A stretch of DNA of 64,000 nucleotides from Nodosilinea sp. FACHB-131 (GTDB taxonomy: Bacteria > Cyanobacteriota > Cyanobacteriia > Phormidesmidales > Phormidesmidaceae), in assembly GCF_014695395.1 (NCBI RefSeq), contig NZ_JACJOF010000007.1, positions 62,001 through 126,000 of the forward strand. Direction: 5' to 3'. Made by a program: the position numbers and the translations under genes. Shown here in pieces: positions 10,998 through 19,393 of this stretch (its first letter is position 1; every line of letters begins with the position of its first letter). The notes beneath the pieces were generated by a model. The model ran no database searches and was not told where the DNA came from. It worked only from the letters and a program-made list of their open reading frames with translations.

Positions 10998-11906
10998 ATG
11001 ACCGCCGCCACCTTTGCCCCTCAGCCCCTCAATAATCCTCCTAGCACCTACTGGACTTGGCGTGACCAAGCCATTCACTACGTGGTGGCCGGAGAAGCTC
11101 ACAGCGACCGCCCTCCCCTGTTACTGGTGCATGGTTTTGGTGCGTCTACCGACCACTGGCGCAAGAATATTCAAGGGCTACAGGCCGACTTTCAGGTGTG
11201 GGCGATCGATCTGCTAGGGTTTGGGCGATCGGCGAAGCCCGACTGGCAGTACAGCGGCGACCTGTGGCAGGCGCAGCTCCACGATTTCATTACCGAGGTG
11301 ATCGGCCGTCCGGTGGTGCTAGCGGGCAATTCCCTTGGCGGATATGCCTCCCTATGTGTGGCAGCAAACCATCCCGAGTCAGCCGCTGGACTGGTGCTAT
11401 TGAACAGCGCTGGGCCCTTTTCTTCCCCCGCTCAAACCCCTCCCCCAGCGCCCAACCCGATCGCAAAACTGATTCAATCGCTGATGCTACAGCCGCTGCC
11501 GAGCTGGCTGCTGTTTCAGTATGTGCGCCAACCCGCTATCATCCGCCGCACCCTGCAACAGGTCTACCTCGACAAATCGGTGATTACCGACCAGCTGGTC
11601 GAGGATATTCGCCGTCCCGCCCTCGACCCCGGTGCCCCTAGGGTGTTTGCCTCGGTTTTTAAGTCTCGCCAGGGCGAAAACGTGGACGTGCTGCTGCAAA
11701 AGCTCACCTGCCCCCTGCTCATGCTCTGGGGCGAAGGCGACCCCTGGATGGATTGCCGCCAGAAGGGGATGCAGTTTCGTGAACACTACCCCACGTTGAC
11801 GGAACACTACCTACAGGCGGGTCACTGCCCCCACGACGAGGTTCCTGACCAGGTGAATAGCCTGCTGCGAGAATGGGTGTTAAAGACGGTGATTGAGGGA
11901 GCGTGA
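10998..11906 (+). CDS. Alpha/beta-fold hydrolase
   Basis: 302 residues. The oxyanion-hole segment is LLLVHGFGASTDHWRKN, the nucleophile elbow is GNSLGGYAS (Ser about residue 113), a late acid lies in LWGEGDPWM, and the catalytic His is in AGHCPHDEVP. This is the epoxide hydrolase/haloperoxidase-like group; cyanobacterial relatives resemble plastid hydrolases such as pheophytinase-like proteins. The substrate cannot be told from sequence. No signal peptide is seen, so it is likely cytosolic. ATG at 10998. Confidence 0.88.
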   Translation: MTAATFAPQPLNNPPSTYWTWRDQAIHYVVAGEAHSDRPPLLLVHGFGASTDHWRKNIQGLQADFQVWAIDLLGFGRSAKPDWQYSGDLWQAQLHDFITEVIGRPVVLAGNSLGGYASLCVAANHPESAAGLVLLNSAGPFSSPAQTPPPAPNPIAKLIQSLMLQPLPSWLLFQYVRQPAIIRRTLQQVYLDKSVITDQLVEDIRRPALDPGAPRVFASVFKSRQGENVDVLLQKLTCPLLMLWGEGDPWMDCRQKGMQFREHYPTLTEHYLQAGHCPHDEVPDQVNSLLREWVLKTVIEGA

Positions 11907-12120
11907 AGCCATGTTTGTGCTTGCGTTTATCCCCAGGGCAGGACGGAAATTTGCCACTCGTTGAGCAGGGTCAGGATGTAGTGGCGCCACTGGGGCTGGC
12001 CTTGGGACTAGGTGCAGTCAAAAGACAGCCGGTCAACTATTACGGAATCCAAACCCGCGCTTTGGGCAGTGTCTCCCGCTTCCCCTAAACTGGGGCTTAT
12101 CCTCCCCAGCCATTCACCCC

Positions 12121-12564
12121 ATGTCTCCCCTTCCCCGCCATCGCCCCCGTCGGCTATCTCTAGGACCCTTAGAGGCCGAGATTCTGGCTATTATCTGGGC
12201 TAAAAATGGAGCCACCGTCAAAGACATCCACGACCACATTCTGGCTGACCCCGATCGCGACTTGACCCAGGCTTCGGTGACGACGGTGCTTCAACGCTTA
12301 GCTAAGAAAGGCTGGCTGCGGCGCGAGGCCGTGCAGCCAGAAAAACCCCGTCGTGCTTTCCGTTGGCAGCCCATAGTCTCGCAGCAAGAGGCTGAGCTGC
12401 TGACTGCCCATCAGCAGCTTCAAAGCTTTTTGGCGGTGGGTAGTCCCGATCTAGTAGCCGCCTTTGCCGATAGCCTAGATGTTGCTGAGCTGGACAAGAT
12501 AGACGCGATCGCCGCCCGCCTACGCGCCCTGCGCCATACCCAAATCCAGGGGGAGGATGCGTAA
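12121..12564 (+). CDS. petR: BlaI/CopY-family repressor, probable PetR (copper-responsive)
   Basis: 147 residues with a winged helix-turn-helix: LGPLEAEILAIIWAKNGATV, VKDIHDHIL, then the recognition helix ASVTTVLQRLAKKGWL. This is the BlaI/MecI/CopY family. It overlaps by one base the start of a BlaR-type membrane protease. In Synechocystis the same arrangement is PetR-PetP: PetR represses the plastocyanin gene and activates the cytochrome c6 gene, and PetP degrades PetR when copper is present. The orthology is inferred from the pairing and the N-terminal LSLGPLEAEIL-type sequence. Confidence 0.8.
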   Translation: MSPLPRHRPRRLSLGPLEAEILAIIWAKNGATVKDIHDHILADPDRDLTQASVTTVLQRLAKKGWLRREAVQPEKPRRAFRWQPIVSQQEAELLTAHQQLQSFLAVGSPDLVAAFADSLDVAELDKIDAIAARLRALRHTQIQGEDA

Positions 12565-13439
12565 TGCACAGCAGTCTACTAGTGCTCACGATTGTGGTGG
12601 CCACGGTCTGGCGGTGGCGGTGGCGACCGTGTGATGGGGCTTGGCCGGTCCGCTGGGAGTCCGCCCTCAGTGCCTTTTGTCTGCCGCCGCTGATGATTGT
12701 GCTGGCTGCCGTGGCGGTGCTTTCCATGGGCCATCATGGCACCATGATCGGACAAGCGGTCAGTCCGGTGGGGTGCTGGGTTAGCCTCGGGATCTTGTTC
12801 TTTGCCGCTGGCGTTCTAGCTTATGCGCTGGGCCAGGCGGTGCGCACTGCCTGGGGGCTGCGCCAATACGCCGTGGTCTCGCTTCCCCAGGGAGCACAGG
12901 CTCGCTGTTTGCCCATCGACCTACCGTTGGCGGCTCAGGTGGGGCTGTGGCGATCGTCGTTGCTGGTCAGCCGGGGCTGGTTAGAGCAGCTGACAGCGAG
13001 CGAACAGCAGGCCATGCTGGCCCACGAACAGGCCCATGCTGACCACCGTGATCCGTTCTGGTTTTTCTGGCTGGGTGTTGTGCGGCGCTTCACCAGCTGG
13101 CTACCCAACACCGAAGCGCTGTGGGAAGAACTGCTGTTGCTGCGAGAGCTGCGCGCTGATCGCCAGGCTGCCAACACCAGTGACCCCCTTGTGCTGGCAG
13201 AGCTGCTAGTGAAACTTGCTCGACAGATGGCCCTGACAACCCATTCACAGTTTTCAGAGCACTGGCTTGAGACCGGAGTGGGCTTCAATCAGGCTTTGTC
13301 GCTCACACGCCTGGAGCAGCGGGTCAACGCTCTAGTTGCACCAGACACCGAGGTAAAAATTTCTGAACAACGTCAGGTCAGACTGACCTGGCTGATGGTT
13401 GCGATGCTGCCCTTGGCAGTCACTTGGCTGCACACGTAA
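12564..13439 (+). CDS. petP: M56 (BlaR1-type) membrane metalloprotease, probable PetP
   Basis: 291 residues. Membrane helices lie near 1-15, 35-57, 70-95 and at the C-terminus (about 272-289). The zinc motif HEQAH (HExxH) is followed by ADHRDPFWF, and a downstream LRELRAD supplies the probable third ligand region. It lacks the penicillin-binding sensor domain of true BlaR1, as does cyanobacterial PetP. The start overlaps the repressor stop by one base (TAATG), so the two are co-translated. Its expected role is cleavage of the partner repressor on a copper signal. The name petP is also used for a cytochrome b6f subunit, which is unrelated. Confidence 0.78.
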   Translation: MHSSLLVLTIVVATVWRWRWRPCDGAWPVRWESALSAFCLPPLMIVLAAVAVLSMGHHGTMIGQAVSPVGCWVSLGILFFAAGVLAYALGQAVRTAWGLRQYAVVSLPQGAQARCLPIDLPLAAQVGLWRSSLLVSRGWLEQLTASEQQAMLAHEQAHADHRDPFWFFWLGVVRRFTSWLPNTEALWEELLLLRELRADRQAANTSDPLVLAELLVKLARQMALTTHSQFSEHWLETGVGFNQALSLTRLEQRVNALVAPDTEVKISEQRQVRLTWLMVAMLPLAVTWLHT

Positions 13440-13441
13440 GC

Positions 13442-14080
13442 TCATTCCTCGTAGGGAGCCAGCTGAGTTTGTAAAGTGGGCAGGTCTTCTTTAACAAAAA
13501 CGGCCATGCGGCCTAGATAGGCAGTGCCGGCGCGATCGTAGGCAATTTCCTGCCAGTAGGCAAAGCGCTCTCCCTGCCGCACTTCACCCCGCAGTACTAG
13601 GTTGGGATTGTCTGTAGAATTGGTCCTGCTGCCTCGAGCCGGGTAGCGTAGCAGCACCGTTGCTTGGCGATAGTCGTTGAAAATCTCCTGCCCGTAGATA
13701 GCCCGCAACGACTCATCGAGCCGATCGACGGTAATAGGGTTGGCGTGGTCGGACAGACTAAAGCGCTCAGAGCGAATCTGGCGAGGGTCTTGATTGGGCG
13801 ATACGCCACTGATCGGAAACACAGACGCCTGGAAGGTGAACCGCTGCCCAGGGGCAACCAGGCGATTGATCGCTAAGCGATCGCTGGGGGCAGGCTTGAG
13901 GGTAGGGTTGTTGCGAATCCACGACTCGGTTAGGTTCACCGTTTGCCCTGGCAATGCCCAGCCGGGATAGGCGGTGAGGACGAGGGCAGCGAGAGCTAGA
14001 GATCCGCTCTTTAGGGCGATCGCCGAAGACCCGATTTTCGGAGCGATCGCACCCCCAAGACTACGTTTAAACCGCATCAT
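13442..14080 (-). CDS. Exported protein of unknown function
   Basis: 212 residues. A basic N-terminus and hydrophobic stretch (SGSLALAALVLTAYPGWA) form a signal peptide, probably cut after ALPG or WAL. The mature part is beta-rich with no cysteine pairs or catalytic motif that I recognise. Similar exported proteins occur in cyanobacteria without known function. It ends only 2 bp from the end of the petP gene on the opposite strand, with no room for a terminator, so the two transcripts probably overlap at their 3' ends. Confidence 0.75.
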   Translation of the reverse strand: MMRFKRSLGGAIAPKIGSSAIALKSGSLALAALVLTAYPGWALPGQTVNLTESWIRNNPTLKPAPSDRLAINRLVAPGQRFTFQASVFPISGVSPNQDPRQIRSERFSLSDHANPITVDRLDESLRAIYGQEIFNDYRQATVLLRYPARGSRTNSTDNPNLVLRGEVRQGERFAYWQEIAYDRAGTAYLGRMAVFVKEDLPTLQTQLAPYEE

Positions 14081-14147
14081 CTATCCTGCCTCCCAAGGAA
14101 CCCGTGCCCGATGATAACAACTCTGGAATAGAACGAATCAACAGAAA

Positions 14148-14175
14148 TGCCCCGGAGGAAAATTCCCCCGGGGCA
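14148..14175 (-). terminator. Probable moeB terminator
   Basis: GC-rich stem TGCCCCGG/CCGGGGCA (outer arms 14148-14155 with 14168-14175, extendable with one mismatch). On the minus strand it is followed by TTTCTGTT. It lies 20 bp beyond the moeB stop. Confidence 0.7.
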
Positions 14176-14194
14176 CTTGGCTATCGCTGAGAGC

Positions 14195-15367
14195 TTAGTA
14201 TTCGGGAACTGAGGCGTCTACCTCTTTACTCCAGGCGGTGATACCGCCTTTCACATTGGTGCCCTCAATGCCGTGCTGCTTGAGAATACCTAGGGCTTTA
14301 GCCGATCGCCCACCCATTTTGCAGTGCACAATCAGGCGATGGCCGTTGACCAAGTTCTTGACCTGATCAACCCCGTCGCCATTCTCGATGTCGGGCAGCG
14401 GCACCAGCACCGAGCCAGGAATGCGGGCAATTTCGTACTCGTTGGGGTTGCGCACGTCGAGCAGCACCACGTCGTCGGCCCCGCTGTCGAGCACCTGCTT
14501 CAGCTCAGTGACGGTCATTTCCGAGATTTCAGCCAACTCTTTCTCTGCCTCCATACGCGCCTGGGGAATACCGCAGAACTCGTCGTAGTCAATTAACTTT
14601 TCGATCACGGGGCGTACGGGATTGGGCCGCAGCTTCAGCTCTCTAAAGGTCATCTCGAGGGCATTGTAGAGCAGCAGGCGACCGCTGAGGGTATTGCCCG
14701 TGCCCAAGATTACCTTGATGGTTTCGTTGGCCTGAATAACGCCAATGATGCCGGGCAGCACGCCCAGCACGCCACCCTCGGCACAGGAGGGCACCAGCCC
14801 CGGCGGTGGCGGTTCGGGATAGAGGTCCCGATAGTTGGGACCATCCTGGTAGTTAAAGACTGTGGCTTGGCCCTCAAAGCGAAAGATGGAGCCGTAGACG
14901 TTGGGCTTGCCCAGCAGCACGCAGGCGTCGTTAACTAAGTAGCGGGTCGGGAAGTTATCGGTGCCGTCAACCACCACATCGTAGGGCTCAAAAATGCCCA
15001 GGGCATTCTCGGCGCTGAGACGGGTTTCGTAGAGGTCAACCTGGCAGTGGGGATTGATTTCAAGAATGCGGCTTTTGGCTGACTCAATTTTTGGTTTGCC
15101 CACCCACGACTCGCTGTGGATCACCTGGCGGTGAAGGTTCGACTGATCGACGGTGTCAAAGTCGACAATGCCGATCCGGCCAATGCCAGCGGCGGCTAAA
15201 TACAGCAGCAGGGGTGAACCCAAGCCTCCGGTGCCCACGCAGAGCACGCTGGCGGCCTTGAGCTTCTTCTGCCCATCGAGACCCACCTCCGGCAGAATGA
15301 TGTGGCGGGAGTAGCGCTCGTACTCCTCTTTAGTGAGCTGAATGTCGTCCAGGTTTGGGTTGAGCAT
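14195..15367 (-). CDS. moeB: MoeB/ThiF-type adenylyltransferase with rhodanese domain
   Basis: 390 residues from ATG 15367 (MLNPNLDDIQLTKEEYERYS). The ThiF/E1 domain has the ATP loop GTGGLGSPLLLYLAAAG and the adenylation region DGTDNFPTRYLVNDAC. The rhodanese domain (about 280-390) has the active loop HCKMGGRSAKA with its cysteine. It adenylates a ubiquitin-like sulfur carrier (MoaD or ThiS type) and can pass sulfur to it, for molybdopterin or related synthesis. An upstream in-frame ATG at 15418 would place a transcription terminator inside the coding region, so I prefer 15367. Confidence 0.93.
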   Translation of the reverse strand: MLNPNLDDIQLTKEEYERYSRHIILPEVGLDGQKKLKAASVLCVGTGGLGSPLLLYLAAAGIGRIGIVDFDTVDQSNLHRQVIHSESWVGKPKIESAKSRILEINPHCQVDLYETRLSAENALGIFEPYDVVVDGTDNFPTRYLVNDACVLLGKPNVYGSIFRFEGQATVFNYQDGPNYRDLYPEPPPPGLVPSCAEGGVLGVLPGIIGVIQANETIKVILGTGNTLSGRLLLYNALEMTFRELKLRPNPVRPVIEKLIDYDEFCGIPQARMEAEKELAEISEMTVTELKQVLDSGADDVVLLDVRNPNEYEIARIPGSVLVPLPDIENGDGVDQVKNLVNGHRLIVHCKMGGRSAKALGILKQHGIEGTNVKGGITAWSKEVDASVPEY

Positions 15368-15399
15368 GGCCTCGGCAGAGAAACTGTGGCGGTAAAAAC

Positions 15400-15429
15400 A
15401 AAAAACGGTCTGGGGCACGACCGTTTTTT
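15400..15429 (-). terminator. Rho-independent terminator between JAMM gene and moeB
   Basis: 11-bp perfect stem (15400-15410 with 15419-15429), loop TGGGGCAC, ending on the minus strand in TTTTTTG and more T's. It is 13 bp beyond the JAMM gene stop and just upstream of moeB, so moeB needs its own promoter or read-through. Confidence 0.85.
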
Positions 15430-15442
15430 ACATCATCTAAGC

Positions 15443-15961
15443 TTAGGACAAGAATGAGGCTTTGTTGGCAGATGATCCAATCATTTTCACAGCCTCGGGC
15501 TCGAACTGGCTTTGGTCATTGAGCTGCCAGCTTTTGAAGTCGGCAACTTGTCCTGCCATTACCGACACAATGATGTAGGAATAGACGGGCCAGGCGAGGG
15601 TGCGATCGCACTCCGACGGCACCGCTACATGGTCGGGGTGCGAGTGAAATACGCCAATAACCTCTAGCTCTCGCTCCTGCGCCGATCGCTGTACTGCCAA
15701 CATATCGGCGGGGTCGATCCAGTAGCGATCGCTCAGACTATGGGCCTCGTCGCCTGAGGGATCGGTATAGTCCAGTAGCGACGGCTCCCAGGCGTTATCC
15801 AAAGCGACAACCTCAACCACAGTGCGGGCGGCCTCGCCGGGTTGAGCTTCCCCAGAACCACGCCGGCCCACTAGCAGCCCACAGCATTCCTTGGGGTAGC
15901 CAGCAACAGCCGCCTCGACTATGGCTTGGTAGCAGTCGGTATCAAGGTAAAGATCAGCCAT
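15443..15961 (-). CDS. JAMM/MPN-domain metallopeptidase, M67 family
   Basis: 172 residues. JAMM signature: glutamate in YPKECCGLLVG (about residue 21), then HSHPDHVAVPSECD carrying the two zinc histidines, serine and aspartate. Bacterial members remove C-terminal residues from ubiquitin-like sulfur carriers (CysO/ThiS-type) or cut isopeptide bonds. The MoeB-rhodanese gene next door fits a sulfur-carrier pathway. No carrier gene is visible in the window. It follows the TolC-type gene by 32 bp on the same strand and may be co-transcribed with it. Confidence 0.92.
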   Translation of the reverse strand: MADLYLDTDCYQAIVEAAVAGYPKECCGLLVGRRGSGEAQPGEAARTVVEVVALDNAWEPSLLDYTDPSGDEAHSLSDRYWIDPADMLAVQRSAQERELEVIGVFHSHPDHVAVPSECDRTLAWPVYSYIIVSVMAGQVADFKSWQLNDQSQFEPEAVKMIGSSANKASFLS

Positions 15962-15993
15962 AGCAAAAAGATAGTCGCTAACGTTGCCCCTTC

Positions 15994-17691
15994 CTATTCT
16001 TCAACTGCTTCCGGAGTCTCAACTGTTCCCAACGTATCGTCGGCTGGGGTGTCCAGGTTGCTGACAGCCCGCTCTAGGCGAGCCAAGGCGCGGTTGTATT
16101 CGAGCACTGCAGTCACCAAGTTGCCCTGGGCTTCAGTCAGATCTCGAATGGCATTGATCACCTCGAGCTGCGTACCTACCCCGGCATTAAACCGCAGGTT
16201 GGCCAGCTCCAGCGCTTCCTCAGCCTGGTTGACGGCCACCGAGGCCGTGTCAATATTCGACTGGTTAGACACTAAGGTGTAGTAAGCCTCTTCCACCTGC
16301 ACCCGAATGTCGTTGCGGGCGCTCTCAAACTCCGACTCATCGGTTTCAATGTCGATTTCGCTCTGGTCGGCTCTGGCTCGGGCAGCCCCACCGTCAAACA
16401 ATCGCCAGTTGAACTGTGCCCCTAGCGAAAACCCATCGTCAATGCTGGATGATGCCCCTGACGATGAGCTCAACAGGCTCTGGACTCCATACTGGGCAAA
16501 CACGCCCAGATTAGGGCGAACCGCTGCCAGGCTGGCCTGACGCTGAGCATCGTTGAACTCTCGCTCGACCAAAAATTGCTCTAGCTCTGACCGATTCTGG
16601 AAGGCCAGCACAATGCTTTCCTCCAGCGAGAGCGGCCAGGCCCCGGCAATGTTGACGGCCAGGGTCGTCAGATCGATCGAGGGCTGAATGTTGAGCCGTC
16701 GGGCCAGCTGTCGCTGGGAAATTTGTCGCTGGCTGGTGGCCTGGGTGAGGGTTTGGCGCGCGTTAGCCACCTGCACCTCAGCCTGCAATACGTCGAACCG
16801 GGTGCCAACGCCGACTTCTTCGCGCAGCTGAGTATCGCGCAGGTTGCGCTCGGCAGCCTCTAAAAAGGCCTGGTTGATGCGAATTTGCTCGATCGCTTCC
16901 TGCACAGCGTAATAGTCGGTGGTGGTGTTGAGCCGCAAATCTTCACGGGTTTGCTCCACCTGCAGCTCAGAGACTCGCACCTGGCGTTCTGCCGCGCGAA
17001 TGCGGGCCGATCGCTCACCCGACAGGCCCAAATCATAGTCAGTTCTGAGGGTGCTGCCAGCAGTGGTGCTGGTGGAGTCGAACGTTCCCCCCGAGCCCGA
17101 TGAGGACTGGTTGCTGGTTTGCAGATCGGCACCCAAATCTACTGTGGGCAGCCGCGTCGCTTGCTGAACCCTCAAACCTGCCTGGTCGCGCTCCAGCCGC
17201 AGCTGCGCAACGCGGAGTTCTTCGCTGTTGCGGTAGGCCAGCTCGATGGCCGTTTCTAAGGACAGCGGCTGGGTACCCAAAATTTCTACCTCCTCGGGCT
17301 GGGTGGGCACCAGCAGGGGATTAGGGTTAGGAGTCAGGTAGTCGGGTGGGGTCTCAAAACCCTGATCGGTGGGACGATCGGATTGGGGTATCAGGGGGCC
17401 AGTCTGCGCCGTGGAGGAGGGAGTAGTGGCCCCGTCAGCCTCCAAAGGCACAGCCTCTTCGCCGGGCTCCAACCGTGGTGCGCCTGCTGCGGGGGCAGGC
17501 ACATCCTCAATAACGGTTGGGGTTGCCTCTAGGGCTTCGGTCTCGGCCTGGGTAATGCTGATTCCCGAACTATCGTCGAGTAAGGGACGAGGCTCAGGGT
17601 TGGCTAACCCCGCAGCGGACCAGCTGGATAGCGTAATGCCTAGGCTTAGCGGTATAAGGCAACGGCAATAAGAGTAAAGCATAGACACCAT
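15994..17691 (-). CDS. TolC-family outer-membrane efflux protein
   Basis: 565 residues. It has a signal peptide (ends near SAAGLANP), then an extra Pro/Glu/Ala-rich segment to about residue 125. Two OEP repeats follow, opening with LSLETAIELAYRNSEELRVAQ and LSLEESIVLAFQNRSELEQF, with long helical stretches (ELANLRFNAGVGTQLEVINA). TolC trimers form the outer-membrane exit for drug, protein and lipid exporters. No ABC or RND partner is in the window, so its pump is elsewhere, as is usual for cyanobacterial TolC (HgdD-like). Start at 17691 or 9 bp later. Confidence 0.92.
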   Translation of the reverse strand: MVSMLYSYCRCLIPLSLGITLSSWSAAGLANPEPRPLLDDSSGISITQAETEALEATPTVIEDVPAPAAGAPRLEPGEEAVPLEADGATTPSSTAQTGPLIPQSDRPTDQGFETPPDYLTPNPNPLLVPTQPEEVEILGTQPLSLETAIELAYRNSEELRVAQLRLERDQAGLRVQQATRLPTVDLGADLQTSNQSSSGSGGTFDSTSTTAGSTLRTDYDLGLSGERSARIRAAERQVRVSELQVEQTREDLRLNTTTDYYAVQEAIEQIRINQAFLEAAERNLRDTQLREEVGVGTRFDVLQAEVQVANARQTLTQATSQRQISQRQLARRLNIQPSIDLTTLAVNIAGAWPLSLEESIVLAFQNRSELEQFLVEREFNDAQRQASLAAVRPNLGVFAQYGVQSLLSSSSGASSSIDDGFSLGAQFNWRLFDGGAARARADQSEIDIETDESEFESARNDIRVQVEEAYYTLVSNQSNIDTASVAVNQAEEALELANLRFNAGVGTQLEVINAIRDLTEAQGNLVTAVLEYNRALARLERAVSNLDTPADDTLGTVETPEAVEE

Positions 17692-17893
17692 GGGCTATCA
17701 CTACCTAAATTGAGTCACCAACGGGAAAAACGAAAATATCTGCCACAGTTTTTTAGCATATCGGCACTAACCAAAGTTAGACCCGCCAAAACCCAATCTA
17801 TCCTCCCATAGAGACCAAACTATCTCGATAGGAGGAAGGATCACCCACAGAATTTTCAGTCACCAGCTTAGCAAACTAAACGGTTTAGTACAA

Positions 17894-19351
17894 TTACGAC
17901 GGTGTCCAATAGCCAGCGGCGGGCTGTAAATCAGCGAAGCTGTGGTCGGGCAGATCGCCGCAGCAGGCCTGCACTAAAGCATCGGTGTCGTCTATAGGAA
18001 TGACTGGGCAGCCAAGGCGCTGGCTGATCTCAGCTACGCTGAGGTCGTCCAAAAACAGAGTGTCTTGGGCTTGGCCCGAATCGCTGGGCTTAAGCATAAC
18101 CGTCGGCAGCAGGAGGGCGTCGCCTAGAGAGCCATGCCGGCGTGCAGGCTCGTCCCGCATCGGTGGTTGAATGGTAGGTAAATCGTGCAGCCCCAGCAGC
18201 AGATCGTGGCCGGTCAGCAGCCCTGTTACCGTCATCTCTCGCCCCCAGTAGTCGCTGGCTAAGGCGGCCAGACGAACCGTCAAGCCTTGGACTTTGTTGA
18301 GGCGATCGACGATGGGCTGGAAGGCATGCTCTACCGCATTGCCCACTACCCAGGTCAACGTGCGCGGTGAGCTGACGGCCTCTGGCAAGTAGTCGTCAGC
18401 CGACTGCTGAAACTCTTTGAGAAACTGACGAATCGACCCCACCCCGTTGCCCAGTTGAGGATAGTCTTCGTAGTGGCTTTCGTCGGGCACCTCTTGCTGA
18501 GCAATCAAAAACCACTCGTCGGCCAGCCAGACAAAATTGGTGCCAAACCGCCGCTGGCAGTCCTGCTGGAAGGCTTGCACCTGGGCGATCGCCTGCTGGG
18601 CCTGGGCCTGAGTCACCGGCGTTAGCTCATCGTCGGAGGGGCGAAACCGGGTGAGACCCACGGGAACCACAGCCACTGACGCTACCGCAGGCACTTCGCC
18701 CTCGTGAAACCGGGCCAAATCCCGCAGGGTGGTAGCTAAGTGATCGCCATCGTTGATGCCGGGACAGACCACCACCTGAGCGTGAATCTGCAATCGCTGG
18801 TCGCGAAACCAGGCCAGCTGATCGAGAATTTGGCCAGCCCGAGGATTTTTGAGCAGGCGCGATCGCACCTCCGCCTCTGTGGCATGCACCGACACATACA
18901 GGGGCGATAGCCTCATTTGGGCAATGCGCTCCCACTCCTGGGGCAGTAGGTTGGTGAGGGTCAGGTAGCTGCCGTAGAGAAAGCTGAGACGATAGTCGTC
19001 ATCTTTGAGGTAGAGTGTGCCGCGCTTGCCGGGGGGCTGCTGATCGATAAAGCAAAAGGGGCAGGCGTTGTTGCACTGCATCAATCCGTCAAAGAGGGCC
19101 GTGTCAAACTCCAGGCCCAGATCGTCATCGATCTCTTTTTCGATATCGATGTGGTGGGTCTTGCCCCGGGTGTCTAGCACTTCTAAGGTCAGGTCTTCGT
19201 CAGCGCAGAGAAAGCGATAGTCGATCAAGTCGCGAGGTTTCTGACCATTGATGGCCACCAGGGCATCGCCGGGCTCAAAACCAATCTCGTCTGCAATGGA
19301 GTCGGGCAGCACGCGGGTAATGCGAGCGGGGCGAATAGCCGGGGCAGCCAT
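17894..19351 (-). CDS. DUF512 radical SAM protein, TIGR03279 family
   Basis: 485 residues. A PDZ-like N-terminus (ITRVLPDSIADEIGFEPGDALVAING, in two parts) is followed by the cysteine cluster QCNNACPFCFID (CxxxCxxC, about residues 93-100) that binds a [4Fe-4S] cluster with S-adenosylmethionine. The radical SAM barrel continues (VSVHATEAEVRSRLLKNP), and a DUF512 region fills the C-terminal half. The family is conserved in cyanobacteria and some anaerobes; its reaction is not established. It lies 42 bp after uppP on the same strand and may share its transcript. Confidence 0.9.
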   Translation of the reverse strand: MAAPAIRPARITRVLPDSIADEIGFEPGDALVAINGQKPRDLIDYRFLCADEDLTLEVLDTRGKTHHIDIEKEIDDDLGLEFDTALFDGLMQCNNACPFCFIDQQPPGKRGTLYLKDDDYRLSFLYGSYLTLTNLLPQEWERIAQMRLSPLYVSVHATEAEVRSRLLKNPRAGQILDQLAWFRDQRLQIHAQVVVCPGINDGDHLATTLRDLARFHEGEVPAVASVAVVPVGLTRFRPSDDELTPVTQAQAQQAIAQVQAFQQDCQRRFGTNFVWLADEWFLIAQQEVPDESHYEDYPQLGNGVGSIRQFLKEFQQSADDYLPEAVSSPRTLTWVVGNAVEHAFQPIVDRLNKVQGLTVRLAALASDYWGREMTVTGLLTGHDLLLGLHDLPTIQPPMRDEPARRHGSLGDALLLPTVMLKPSDSGQAQDTLFLDDLSVAEISQRLGCPVIPIDDTDALVQACCGDLPDHSFADLQPAAGYWTPS

Positions 19352-19393
19352 AGCTAAAGAAAGCCTTGGAGAAGCAAAATGTGCCCTCCTATA

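Noticed and set aside
12302-12727. 141-residue minus frame opposite petR/petP
   Set aside because: No domain, and the + strand carries two clear overlapping genes.
15368-15418. Upstream extension of moeB from ATG 15418
   Set aside because: It would place a perfect terminator hairpin at the gene start, and the extra residues are not like MoeB; ATG 15367 begins the conserved MLNPNLD sequence.
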